Of a stretch of DNA of 64,000 bases, positions 46,891 to 58,463 are shown piece by piece. The DNA comes from Pezizomycotina sp. ARF18. Taxonomy: Eukaryota; Ascomycota. Numbering within the stretch: the stretch's first letter is position 1; each line of letters starts with the position of its first letter. The position numbers and the translations under genes are program-made. The DNA lies in contig AZLU01000096.1 in assembly GCA_002224055.1 (NCBI GenBank), positions 1 to 64,000 of the forward strand, given 5' to 3'. The notes under the pieces are model-generated. The model was not told the DNA's origin. It worked only from the letters and a program-made list of their open reading frames with translations, and ran no database searches.

Positions 46891-47524
46891 GAGTGGGCAG
46901 TCGGGAAGGGAATTCCCTCCCGACCCACCCGATCCCTACCAAGAGCTAGGGATTAGGGTAGCTATCCGTCCTACCGGCTGGGTCGAGATTTAGGGAGGGA
47001 CATCCTCTATTTTATAGATCCCGGTAGGGATACTAAGTATCCCTATTAGAAATCTTAATATCTCTAGTACTCTATAATCTTCCCTATTAAGCTACTTATT
47101 ACGCTATAGATATTTTAGACCGTATTAACTTTTTAATAAACATTATTTTTATATGTCTTTAGCTTAAAGGAGTCGATTTATAGTATTTTTAAGTTTATAT
47201 AAAGACGTTAGCTATAGGTAGACGCTATATAAATAGGTATTCTATATAGAAGGTATTTCTAAAACTATAATGGTATCTTAAAAACTATAAAGGTACTATT
47301 TCTGAAGCCTTATAATATACCTATTTATATAGCGTCTACCTATAGCTGATACCCTAATTATTATTCTAAAAAAATAAGAGCCGTTATAGGGATACTAAGG
47401 TCCCGGCTAAGATCCTATAGGAGTCGAACGGGATATCTTAGTAATCCGTCCTACTCCACCGTCCAATCTTAGAGGATCGGGGGGTTAGATTCTGACCCGA
47501 CGCGTCCCAAATCCAATCTTAAGA
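46891..47524. repeat. composite repeat with palindromic GC-rich ends
   Basis: The island of normal GC starts with an imperfect palindrome (46900-46924: GTCGGGAAGG, AATT, CCTCCCGAC). It contains partly inverted-repeat blocks: GGGTCGAGATTTAGG near 46980, and AGAGGAT...TTAGATTCTGACCC near 47472-47500. Copies of GGGATACTAAG and ATCCGTCCTAC recur on both sides. It abuts the truncated TIR element at about 47525. I read it as a separate, unclassified insertion; no coding frame. Confidence 0.45.
47210..47347. repeat. 138-bp hairpin with perfect 31-bp arms
   Basis: The left arm 47210-47240 (starts AGCTATAGGTAGACGC) and the right arm 47317-47347 (ends GCGTCTACCTATAGCT) are exactly complementary over 31 bp. 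The spacer is 76 bp. Perfect arms in otherwise decayed DNA suggest a recent MITE-like insertion within the larger repeat. No clear target duplication was seen. Confidence 0.7.
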
Positions 47525-47527
47525 TTT

Positions 47528-47794
47528 AATATAATTTTGCATATTTTACATATAAAAAGAACATAACATATGTATTTTAAAAATATGTAAAATATTAAGA
47601 ATTATTATAATTTTTAACCGATTTTTTAAAATTATAATATATATAGTTTATAATATATATTATAATATATTTAAAATTTAATTAGTTTATTAAGTCGTCG
47701 TTGCATTATTGTTAATTAAAAAATATAAAAATTATACTTTGTATGGGAAAACTGCCGTTTTAGGAAAGTGTCCAACACTTATATCAACTGACTA
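47528..47794. mobile_element. truncated second copy of the 46-kb TIR element (right part only)
   Basis: It aligns with the right ~275 bp of the 46047-46718 element, including GTATTTTACATATAAAAAG-like sequence and the right terminal repeat (TTTTAGGAAAGTGTCC). Its tip reads ACTGACTA, then TA. The left part is missing, replaced by the composite repeat. Differences from the complete copy are mostly C-to-T and G-to-A changes. Confidence 0.7.
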
Positions 47795-47796
47795 TA

Positions 47797-48209
47797 CTAA
47801 CATCCAACCGTCATCGTGGTTTGTATGGTAAACATTTTTTTTATTACTGGCTCGTTCAAATAAGCACATTCCTCAACGAGCAAACTATGTCTGCTTAATG
47901 TGGGATTAATGTACTTGTGGAGTAAGAATCTCGGAAACGAGAACTGGAATAGGGAGGTGATATTTCTACTGTAATTAGCCGTCGATTTGCGGACCGCCTG
48001 GGATGACAATAAAACTGCAGCCTGTGTATTTTCATCAACTGTATCCCCTTAACACACGATTTTTCGATGTAAACATTCTGATTCTCATAAGCATGAAATT
48101 AAATACGTCCAGAGAGATCATAACTCGAAGATATAAGAGTCGCGCCGCCATGTTCTGGATCTCTAGGCACAAAGAATGGAAACAAAATTGCCTTCGGTAA
48201 TCCATCGCC
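47797..48209. other. upstream region of the GH5 gene
   Basis: No frame is supported. The region should contain the GH5 promoter; I see no canonical TATA box close to the start codon. Confidence 0.4.
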
Positions 48210-49423
48210 ATGAGTATCACGACTCAAATCATTTCACTCCTAATATCTGTGAACATCTTTCTCTCGGCAGTAAGCGCAGCCGTGCTGCATACATCGAGCC
48301 GATGGATCCTAGACGACAACAACCATCGCGTCAAGTTTCGATGCATTAACTGGGCCGGACACATGGAGCCAACATTCCCGAGGGCCTCCAACACCAATCC
48401 GCCGCCACGATCGCGCAATGGATCGCCGACAACGGTTTCAACTGCGTTAGGCTCACATATTCCATCGACATGGCCTCAATCCCGACGTCAAAGTCCAAGA
48501 TTCCTTCGTGGCCGCCGCATCGCCCGCAGGCGTAAGCACTAGCGACATGCAAGGGATATACAACTCCATAGTATCGAAGAATCCCTGGATCTCATCCGCG
48601 ACCAGATTATCCACTTTTGCAAAAGTCATAGACGACCTCGGTTCCGCGGCATCCTCGTCATACTCGACAACCACGTCTCCCGCGCTCAGTGGTGCTGTAT
48701 GCCGTGGGACGGTAACGGCTGGTGGGACGAAGCGTTCGGTTACAACATGTTCAACTCGCAATACTTCAACACGCAGAACTGGCTCAAGGGGCTGACCGCC
48801 ATGGCAAAGTTCGCCGCGCAGCACCAAACGTCGTGGGTATGGGCTTACGAAACGAGCTACGGACTTTCCTATTCCAGAATCCTCACGATTGGTATACTTA
48901 CATCGCGAAGGGCGCGAGCGCAGTACATGCGCGAACCAGGATATTTTGATAATAATGGGCGGCACCGATTCATCAACAGATATGTCCTTCCAGCGAATCG
49001 AACCCTTCGACCGCTCCCCATACGGCGATAAAGTAGTCTGGAGTTCCACAACTACGAGTGGTCCTTCCTCGTCACGAACGGGAACGAGTGCGCTCTGAAC
49101 ACGGGGCTCCTAGGTCTCAGGACCGGGTTCCTCCTTGAGCAGAATAAACCGTACACGGGACCCTTGTGGCTAAGCGAGTTCGGCTGGTCTCTGAACAACC
49201 CCAGCGCGGCTGAAGTAGGGTACTACGAGTGTCTCGTGAAATACATGGAGAACAACGATGCCGAATGGGGCTACTGGGCGCTCCAGGGGAGTTACTACGT
49301 CCGCGACAAAACCGTCAACATGGAGGAGGGTTACGGGTCCTGAACAGGGATTGGAGCGGTTGGAGGAATGCCTCGTTCGTGGGGGCGCTCGGTAAAATGT
49401 GGAATATAACTCAGGGGCCGTGA
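48210..49423 (+). pseudogene. secreted glycoside hydrolase family 5 (cellulase-like), frameshifted
   Basis: GH5 enzymes hydrolyse beta-glucans or related polysaccharides outside the cell by a retaining mechanism. ATG 48210 begins a classic signal peptide (hydrophobic to about residue 23, ending VSA). The mature start SRWILDDNNHRVKFRCINWA is typical of the family. In order: WIADNGFNCVRLTYSIDMA, ILVILDNHVS (about 48650), CCMPWDGNGWWDEAFGYN (48696), the acid/base Glu in LRNELR (48854-48856) and the nucleophile Glu in LSEFGWS (49176-49178), then YWALQGSYYVRD and the end MWNITQGP with TGA at 49421-49423. No introns are visible. About six frame changes are needed; near 48646 the change reads as loss of one C from CCC (GSRGILVILD). 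Length fits a full-sized single-domain GH5 of about 405 residues. Confidence 0.88.
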
Positions 49424-50495
49424 TTAATAATGTATTATAGAGGGAGTGTGGGATCTAAAAAATGTCACTTTTAAGACAGGGCATGCATACAGTTAATTAC
49501 AATTGCGTAGATTTTCCCAACTTCGCATTTTATTAGATTCTGCAGCAGGCTTGTTCCTTGTTCAATAATTAGACTATAAATGAGCCTAATCTCGGTAGAG
49601 CCAATAAGAAAATAACGAAGTAACAGCCCTAAAGGTTAAAAGATCGGGACGAAAGATTTTGTGGCGTTTATAACGCAATTTTCGCAGGCGAACCATTCTG
49701 GATAGCGAACGAGCCGGGTTTAATCGCCGAAATACATAAACAAACGCAACTTGGCTTAGAGTGTACTTATGTACTCACGGAGAATAATATCGCAAATTCA
49801 CCTTTTAAAAACACGAGGGTATTTCTGTTGAGACGAGCTCTACCTGTATTTGGTAATGAATTTGCCAGAAGGGCGTAATTATGCAGAATCCGAAAGAAAT
49901 ATATACAGGCTAGTAATTTGATACAACGAGAGACGAACGCACTGCCACGATCGTGAGTAAAACGCCGTATCAGGGACTCGTAAGACCTTTGGGAGCCCAG
50001 GGAGATGAAAAGAGGGTTTACGTATGCGCGTATGGAAAAGGACTGATACGAGGGTGTTTTGGTACTCCATGCTTTTTAGTATATTGTATGATGATGATGG
50101 CTATTATAATTATACACTAAGGAAATAAAAAAAAAAAGGATGAAAAGATAGTAAATGCAATACTCTGTTAAACAGTGCCACTGAATGAGTGATATGAAGA
50201 GCTTTCCTTGATAACGAGAGACAAAAGCGAAAAATGACAAATGGACGCCCATCCAGGACCCTGGGAAATGAACAAAAACACAAATGAGAGAGAGAGAGAC
50301 TATTATACATAATGAAAACGTGAAAGGGGTAGTGATATTTGATGCATGTCCTTTAGAGCAAAAAGGAGCGAAAGAAGCATGATATCGAGTAATGCTGTGT
50401 GTCATATGCAATATGATTGGAAAAACAACAAAAAAAACAATACTAATAAGTTCAGACCGCCGTAAGAGAGTCTCCTCCTTAGTATGGTACTTTTT
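49424..50495. other. intergenic between GH5 and the membrane-protein gene
   Basis: The genes converge here, so both 3' ends lie in it. The stretch 50402-50495 may belong to the tail of the rhodopsin-like gene: an alternative frame there reads HLETKVNGVHVGGMSKK and runs on to about 50402. Otherwise no gene. Confidence 0.4.
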
Positions 50496-51762
50496 TTAGA
50501 CATACCGCCAACGTGAACACCGTTTACTTTTGTTTCCAGGTGGACACCCTTCTTTCCAACCTCCTCGTCTCCGACGACGGTCTCGACTTCGCCGTCTTCC
50601 TGATCCACGTGTTGCTGCCTGTCGAGGCGTGCGACGAGTGGCCCTTCTTGAATGTCGAAGCCTTCGAGCCGAAGCGGCTGGAGGCAGCAGTCGAACCGGC
50701 AAGTGTCGACTTGGTCGGTCCTTGACGAGGTTGAAGTAGTATCGCAGGACCGGAGCGGATCCGCAGATAACAGTCAGGGAGTTCTCAAGAGAGCACGCGA
50801 GCTGGACGGGGAACAGTTCCCATGTGTAATCTCCAAGCGGGTTGTAGTACATGACCTTAAGTAGGAAGAATAGCTTGAAGATGGAAAGGGCGCAGACACT
50901 ATAGTAAAACATGTTAGTATAAGAATAAGATATCATTGATATAAGCAAAAAAGACTAGAAACTTACATGAAACCAAGTCCGAAAACGACGACGAGCCCCA
51001 CTCTCTGAGCAACGGGGACCTGAAGCTTCCATAGCCTGCCGAGGGGAGGCAGAACAACCAGAAGTTTCCGACGCAGTTAACTACCCTTCCGAGCATCATG
51101 ATGCCGCGCTGGTTGCTGCAGTTCGCGTTCTTGACGTTCGTGTCCCAGAAAGCCTGGATGGGCGTGCACATGAAAGTGTCGGTGAAGATGATAATTGGCG
51201 AAGAGACGATCAGGAAGGCGAGGAAGACGTGCAGCGTGTACCGCATGCTCTTCTCGGTGCCTCTCGTGAAAATTCGGTAGAGCGAAGCGAGGACGGAAAA
51301 TCGGAGGAAGATGTGGGAGACGGAAAGGCAGAGAGTGAATGTGTAGATGCCCCAGCGAGCAAATACCGCGCCGTTTCCATCGAGAAGCCCGTAGGCTGTT
51401 GCGTCCCACATGTGCATTCCCAAACCCACGTTCCGTAGCCTAAGGCCAATAGCGATAGCTACTGTTGCTGGTACCTGATTATAAGAAAGGAATCGTTAGA
51501 AAAAAGAAGTTTCACTTGATACATCTAATATAAGAGTATGACTCACCATCGATAGGACCATGAGGAGATCATCGATGCCAAAGGCCTTCATCGACCAGCG
51601 GGCAAAGAGTCTCATCAGGACGACAGCAACTGCTAAGCCGTAGAAAGGCATCTCCAGGCCTGCTACCGCCGCCCTTAGGTCTGGTGCTTGACCGACCGGC
51701 GCAGGCTTTGGCCATTTCGCCTTGATGGCGTCTGTTGGCGCAAATACTGTTGGATATACCAT
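50496..51762 (-). CDS. rhodopsin-domain (SAT4-like) integral membrane protein
   Basis: A fungal seven-helix membrane protein of the SAT4/rhodopsin-like group; exact ligands are unknown. ATG 51762 starts VYPTVFAPTDAIKAKWPK. Exon 1 ends after GIDDLLMVLSM (51547). Intron 51475-51546 (GTGAGT to CAG) leads to VPATVAIAIGLRLRNVGLG. The core has IYTFTLCLSVSHIFLRFSVL, ASLYRIFTRG and VFLAFLIVSSPIIIFTDTF, then the conserved CTPIQAFWD and a helix ending in FWLFCLP. One base seems lost in the C run after that Cys-Leu-Pro, restoring RLWKLQVPVAQRVGLVVVFG. Intron 50899-50966 joins VCALSIFKLFFLLKVMYYNP, LGDYTWELFPVQLACSLENS and VICGSAPVLRYYF, the usual last helices. The C-terminal tail is uncertain because of at least one more frame change. 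This is the least broken large gene in the window. Confidence 0.8.
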
Positions 51763-51992
51763 TTTGACCTTGATGCTATCTATATTCGATATATATTATC
51801 GTTCGTCGTTTGCTATGTCGAAAGGGCCCAAATGTCGAAGGCTGATCGAATCTGCTTTATTCCCTATAGAGCCAACCGGACGAGAAAACAAAACGAATTC
51901 TAGAAACAATCAAGTCGAACTTGAGCAAAGATGGATAAGAAAGGAAGAAACTCTTCTTTTTTTTCTCCCTGGGAAGTGGGAATGACTGAGGG

Positions 51993-51998
51993 TATATA
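51993..51998 (-). promoter_or_regulatory. TATA box of the rhodopsin-like gene
   Basis: CTATATACC on the minus strand, about 230 nt before the ATG, followed by a TC-rich leader (51950-51965). Confidence 0.4.
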
Positions 51999-54900
51999 GG
52001 CACCGCAGATCGGCAAGGGGCAGCAAGCTTCAGCTTAATAGACAGCAGTTAAGGCTCGAGGATTAAAATAAAATAAAAAAAAAAGCCGGCAAGTTCAGTC
52101 GATGTTCGGGAAATGAGAGTGAAATACAACAGAAATTGGAGCAAGGACTGGAACACCGGTAACAGTATGCTAACATAAAATTAAATCGATCATGTACCTT
52201 TTTTTTTTTCTTTTTTTTTAAAGACAACTATATGTAAGATAAATTAGGAATATTTAAAGAACAGTAAAAGAATTATACCAGGTATCCTGGAATGAGCGCC
52301 ACGTTTTGATTGTCTTTGATCCTCTTTTCGGACCAAAGAGAGATTGTCAGTTCATTTCCGAAGGTAGCGAAAAAGTGGAGAAGTTCATGCGGTATACGAG
52401 TGGAGTATTATGGCGGGTGGAGCTCGTGATGTTCAGAAACACAAAGCAAAATGGTAAGTATAGACAGCAAAAAGCATGAAATAAAACAAGGAACCGCCTT
52501 CAAAGCTAACTGTTATCAGTCCTGCTAAAACTAACGGGTCTTTAAACACCGAAAAAAAAAAAAAAAATCCTGCCGTTACAGTAAGGGTCCTGATGGGGAT
52601 CAAGATTTCTCATGCCTATAGTGTCTGTCCAATGGTATTGTTTCTCGTTTTGGGCCTTTTTTTCTTTTTCTTGTCTCGGATGCGAAGTATGGGCCTAGGC
52701 TAAGGAACCAATAGTAGTCACTGACATGCAGGAGGGGGATCGTTTTCTTTTTCTTTTGAACTGTTGTTTCCTGTTCCTTGTTTTTTGGTCTCGAAAATTC
52801 TCGTTTAGGATCGATCTGAAAGAGAGAGAGGGAAGAATCAGAAACTGGAAACGGGGATTTGCGGTAATAGTGTTGGATCAGAAAAAATACGACCCTAAAT
52901 AGCTCTAGGAAAAGAGGCCATTGAGACCATTTTTCGCAATAGGCATGCAATCTGCAAGCCACAAACGAAGGGCCCTGTTTCGAATCGCGGATTTCCAGGA
53001 CCTGAAAAGGCACATGGGGCCGGTAACGCAATAGTAAAGCATTGCCATTTAGTACTAGCCTTCTAGCCTTTTGGCCCCTCACTAAGGTCTCTAACCAAGT
53101 ACTGACTACGCTAGAAAAGCAACGAACAGTGTCATAGCAGTCTCTTTTAGGCGACGACAGGATTGCGTTTGATACCTGGCCTCATTACCGTATCGGTATA
53201 CTATTATATGAGCTATATGAGGACCCACAATTTCATGTTCGATTGATGCTGCCATGACATCTTTTCGAAAGTTCTCTTTCGTATTTTCTCGTCGGAAATC
53301 GAGCAAAATCGAGGCAAGTCATGGGAGATCTCGTAAGCTTTTCCCGCAACAAAAAAAAAAAAAACTCCCATTAATTCCGCGAGTTTGTTATAATATTAAA
53401 TCTCGAAATCTCTCCACCGCTTATTAGACTTATTAGTCCTCGGCTCCAAAGGTCTCTTAACACGCGCCTCAGTTTTGTGAACCCATAAACTTCTTCGAGA
53501 ACTTCTTCATTGGAGTTCTTCACGATCTTACCGGTCTTTGGCTACATTTGTCTTAAGATCTCTTTTGCTTTTTGCGATGATGGGCTCTTCGAGTCCGCAG
53601 AAAAAATGCCTATATTGAAAACATCCGTCGGCATTATCGCGAGATAAAAAAAAAAAAAAAAAAAAGTTCAAGATTAGTACAGAATACGGCGAACGATGTG
53701 ACTCCAATGAAACAAGTATTTCCGATCGAAAACCTAGACCCGCTTCACGAAGCTTTCGCTACCTTGCTTTTCACTTTACGGCCAGCCACGTGCGAGTGGG
53801 AAAGCCGTGAGATCTCGTTGCTCTCGTCGCTCGAAAGTCGCCCGGCTCACCTTTCTCGCCTTCCAAAACTATCATCAAACGGGTTCCACCTACTGGATAT
53901 GAGTTGAAAAGCGGTTGCTTGAACGGCGCTCTGTCCAGATAAGTAACGCTGTCGCACGGACGGCTAGCTAAAACAGTTCGAATTCGCCGCGGAGTATAAT
54001 TAGATAGACTTTGTTTTCTTTTTTGCTCAGCGTTTCCGTTCCTGAATCCGGATCTTTGCAAAATCCACAAATCCACAATCAGACGACTGTACGAGAGAGG
54101 AAGGAGTAAGAGTCCGGTAACAATTACGACCGTTCCATTTACGAAAGGAAAAAAATAATAATATATATCTTCACTCTGTTAAATTAGATTGATCGGGGCG
54201 CCGATAAGTTTAATGATGCGAAGGGGTTCGAAAATTGTTGTGTATGGTACTGTATCACAGTGACATGCAGACCAAAATCCCTTCAAATCTAGTATCCCGA
54301 TTATGAGATATCTAGTAGGAGTTTACCCTATCGAGCCGATAAACAGATGATTGACTTCGGGAAATTAAAGAAAACCTATTCTTAACGCGATACGCCACGG
54401 GACGATATATGATTACATGCAGCAGCAGAAGGGGAGTATTTCTCCTCATTTCATTTCCGGGCGGCATCTAAACTTTTTTCTTTTCATGTATTTTAAGTAT
54501 GATGGCTACTTCAAATAGTAGCGAAAAGCAAATCTGGATTCTGGGCACGCCGTGACCGAGCGCTCCTGCTCCCGCGTTTGCAAGGATGGGAGGAAAGAAA
54601 TTCACCAGGTCTAGGAAGGGTGATTTCGAGATTTTGCTTTACAAGGGTTCGCCTCAAGGTCAGACAATAGGTATGGCTCGCATCGAATCGCAATCAACCG
54701 ACAATTCATCCGAAGACTTGCCAAAGCACGCACACAGCGAGGCTTTCGCCGCGGAATTACGACCGGAATCAAGACTGTACTGTGGGAATTGAAATCGTGC
54801 GAACAAAGAGAGGGGGAAAAAGCACTGACAGAGAAACTCGGCAAACCTGTCGATTGTCTTTTTCACACGTTGCACAACTCGAAACTCTTTCCCCTCCTTG

Positions 54901-55600
54901 GGTCAAAGAAACAATTCGCGGTTCAGGAACGCGAAAACGTTTTGAACCCCAAAAGTTCCACCAAATCGCAAGGCAAGGAAATTTCGAAATGTGCTCCTTT
55001 TGTGAAGAATGGACCCTGTGCATGCCGTCCCCGCAGCCCAACAGTTACCTAGCCTCGATTTTTTGTGCTCGCTACCTCCTTCCTACAAGATCAGTGATGG
55101 GCCCGGAACAAAAAGCACGCGGGGCTCGCCAAAATCGCGAATTGTCAGCCAGTCAAAATCACGTTTCTTTTTCTTTCCTTGTTTTCCATTCTGCCCCTTG
55201 GCGCAAATGGTGGGGTTCGTCTTTCGCAAAGCAAAAAGCAGGTTCCAATTCTTTTCGTTTCGTTTCCATTCGGCGACGTTGAAACTTTTCTCTCGAATTC
55301 CGCTGAGGCTGCCGCCTGCTGTGGAGCTCTATTTTAGTAGTTACTTAGCTTACTTAAGTACTAAAATTGTCCTCTGCTCTGCACAGCAAGGTACCCGCCA
55401 TCCGCCTAGTGATTGGGCGGACCCGTCACTTATCAAAAACCAGTACTTAAATCTGGCCGAGGGCAGCGAAAATATACCGACATCATTAAGTACTTTCCCT
55501 GGTTACAAAACGGGTAGTGATGCCGCCAAACCCCGCTTTTCCACAACAAAAATCGGTCCCACACCTTTGGCCTATCACTATTTTAACTGATCATGATTAT
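51999..55600. other. gene-poor stretch with long spurious frames
   Basis: Frames up to 193 codons occur (52600-53082 on -, 54782-55282 and 55009-55590 on +). They overlap each other in different frames, are rich in Ser/Phe/Lys from T- and A-rich tracts, and show no domain. Around 55335-55510 TACTTAAGTA-like motifs recur, perhaps a degraded repeat. Poly(A) lies at 53646-53665. Confidence 0.4.
53646..53665 (+). repeat. 20-nt poly(A) homopolymer
   Basis: A simple A run without an associated retroposed sequence. Confidence 0.85.
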
Positions 55601-58463
55601 AATGAAGCGGAATAAACGAACCCACTCCGGCGTCGCGCACACCATTCTCAGCGTTCGATGAGTATAACACAACGGCAAGTGCGGCAGAAGAGACCGGCAG
55701 AAGGTGTTTCGAAAATTTGGAGGCTCCCAGCGAGACGGGCCAAGAGCAGGTACAAGAAACAGGTTATTTTCATCGTTCATGATGGATGGGCACGCGATGA
55801 TGGATCCTGAAACTCGAAAGACGGAACAGATCCTCCGTTGGCATTGCTCTGCAAACGATCAGCAACGCGACGCGTGGAGATAGAAAATGAGTGTGCAAGG
55901 ACCGTAGTACTCGTACGTAAAATTACTTACGCCTAAACGAAAATCCTTTTTTCTTCAAGAAGATTGTCTTTTTGTGTGGTCTGTGCATGACTCGATGATT
56001 GTTTGCAAAGTGGTGATTTTACGACTTTTTTTGTGATCTAGCCTTCGTTCGCCGAAACCCCAAGAGAACCGCCGGAATATCGGTCTCTGAAATCCACGTT
56101 TCACTTTCTGACTTTATTACATAGCATAAGAGATTACTAAATCAATAGAATTCCTTCTGGGGAAGTTTCGTTGAGCGTAAGTTTTGATGAAATGACAAGA
56201 TACCGCTATATGAAAGCCAAATAAAAGCACAATCCGAACAATTTAGAAAGGAGATAGCTTACGATATCGGAATTTGTTCCGGGGCGTTCATGGAATGTTC
56301 TTAATTCTACGATCTGGTGTGTCGCAGTTAGTTTTCCCGCTTTCTCCGATCTCGTTCCTGGAGCAAGAGAAACAAATTAAAGTAAATTAAACAAATCCCT
56401 TCAAACGTTTCGGCTCCGATAAACGAGAAACAATTCCTTGGAGACTCAGAATTAGTAGAAAAATTAGAGATATCGAAAAGGCCTTCTAGAATCGCAGTAT
56501 CTAGATTATCAGATAGGGAAAAGGAAGCGCTCCATTTATCTACCAGAAATATAAAATGAAGGGACTTATTAGAAGCTTTTAATTATGACCGGACCTCTCT
56601 ACAAAAAGATGCGCTTAACCGAAATAGAGCTAATGGTAATACTGCCCAATCAATCAATATTCGAGAGCTTTTCTGATACACCACAGCGAAATTAGAGCAT
56701 TGTTACACACTAGAGGGAAAAAAAATATTTTTATAACTAAATCCAAAGAATTCTCATAAATATTCCATGAACAGATACAGCTAATACAATAGATGAACAA
56801 GAATAGATTAAAATTAAAATATGGTCTAGAATATAGGTGTCTATAGACTTCTAGCTTTACTTACCCTGACGAGTACGTATATTGGTTTAATTTATACCCT
56901 TATCTATTGTCTGAATTATATAAAGCTTCTCGAGATCTAAGAAACTGCACCTCGTTGGCTACTGGTGATGAAGCGGGATTGTTTATATCACATTTGTCGA
57001 TGTTGAAATGTCGGGCGTGCTTGCTTCTCTGCGTATTATCGAGTTTGCCAGCTTATACAACAATTTTCAAAAGTAAAGTACAGAGTGAGCGGGCACAAAA
57101 TAGTTACGGTGCTTGCCTACATCCAAATCCCTCTGATATTTGAATACTTGCTCCGCCTCCAATTGCAAAATATATACATATATGCAGTCGTCCCGTGCAG
57201 AAATGGCAGCTCAAGCGATAGCAGCTGGGGTCGGAGCTTTACAATACACTTCTATCAGGTTGGGTATGTAGCCCGAAGCAACCACAAGTGCGCAACATGT
57301 GTGAGGGATCAACTGCCGTGTAGATGTGGATATTCAAATATTCCACTAGCAGTAGCGCTTTCTGCTTCACTTGGCATATAACTGCAAAGGGAACTCTGCC
57401 TATTCATGCTGCAAGTCGACAAATCCTATTCAGGTAGCAATTAGACTGGGATCGTGACTAACGCCCTTGGACTTGAGGACTTGAAAAGTATGCATCCAGG
57501 TGGATTTTAAGATATAATCAAATCAAGTCAAATTAACAAACGGCGAGAGCCTCTTTCGCCGCTCAGATTAGCCTAGAACGCTTCAGGCGGTTCTAGACTA
57601 TGTAAACAGGGGAATTCACTCATAATCATTGGCGCCTTACAGGCGGCTCGCCAGTTTTTTCAGTCAGTCAAATACGCGGGTAGTTAGGTGGTTAATATTC
57701 AGCTCGGAGGCTTTTCGTTTGCTCCGCGCTGATTTGCTGGAACGGCTGGCCGAGCTGAACGGGCTTTTTGTGGATCATTCATTTTCCGATTCAGCGGAGA
57801 CAGAAGATCTTTTGCTAGAGGACATCCTTTTATGTCTGTGTAACAATGAAGTCTGCTCTGATATATCAAAAAGCCTCCCCATGCCACCGAGAAACTCAGA
57901 CTCCACACTATATCAGAAGGAGAAAACAACAGGATAGAAACTGACCTATTAGAACTGCAGCTTGACGAGTTGTAGAATGTGCATGATTAGGACAGATTCT
58001 TCATGCGTTTTATCGCAAGTCGGCACATACAAGTCTAAATCTTCCCCCCTGCTTCTTGGTGGCGTGTACACCAGGCCAGGAGTTTCTCGGATGTAGTGCG
58101 CTGCGGGAGCCTCACTCAGTGGCCATCTAGCGCCACCAGAAAAGACGTCCTTTTAGGGACAAGAGGGATGTCCCGCCAGCCATACTCATTTTGAGTAACA
58201 CAAGGCTCGCGGTAATACTGCTTGACGCGGGAATGGATAAGTAGCATCGTATGACGCCGTCTATAGATTCAAAAGCAGTGTAACCGTAATTTTTTGAATG
58301 TTTCTTATTACCTAGTTTTACCGCAAGGGATTTCCTTGTAAACCTTACCCGCCCGATCTCACACTCACTACCCTTTCCGATCTGAACGGTGGATCAATAT
58401 TAATACCTGTTTGCTTTACATTGCGTCATTTCAACCCCTTAGCACGCCCCAATCATACCCGTC
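55601..58463. other. gene-poor stretch before the ankyrin gene
   Basis: Weak protein-like pieces exist: DLLEAFNYDRTSLQKDALNR near 56560, and LRADLLERLAELNGLFVDHS at about 57747. I cannot link them to a family or a gene structure. A near-perfect hairpin GGCGAGAG/CTTTCGCC lies at about 57542-57560. Confidence 0.35.

Noticed and set aside
52600-53082. 160-codon minus frame
   Set aside because: Composition looks like translated leader/promoter DNA with poly-Lys from an A run. No recognisable domain.
54782-55590. Two overlapping plus frames of 166 and 193 codons
   Set aside because: Mutually incompatible frames with Ser/Phe/Lys-rich composition from simple T and A tracts. No family motif.
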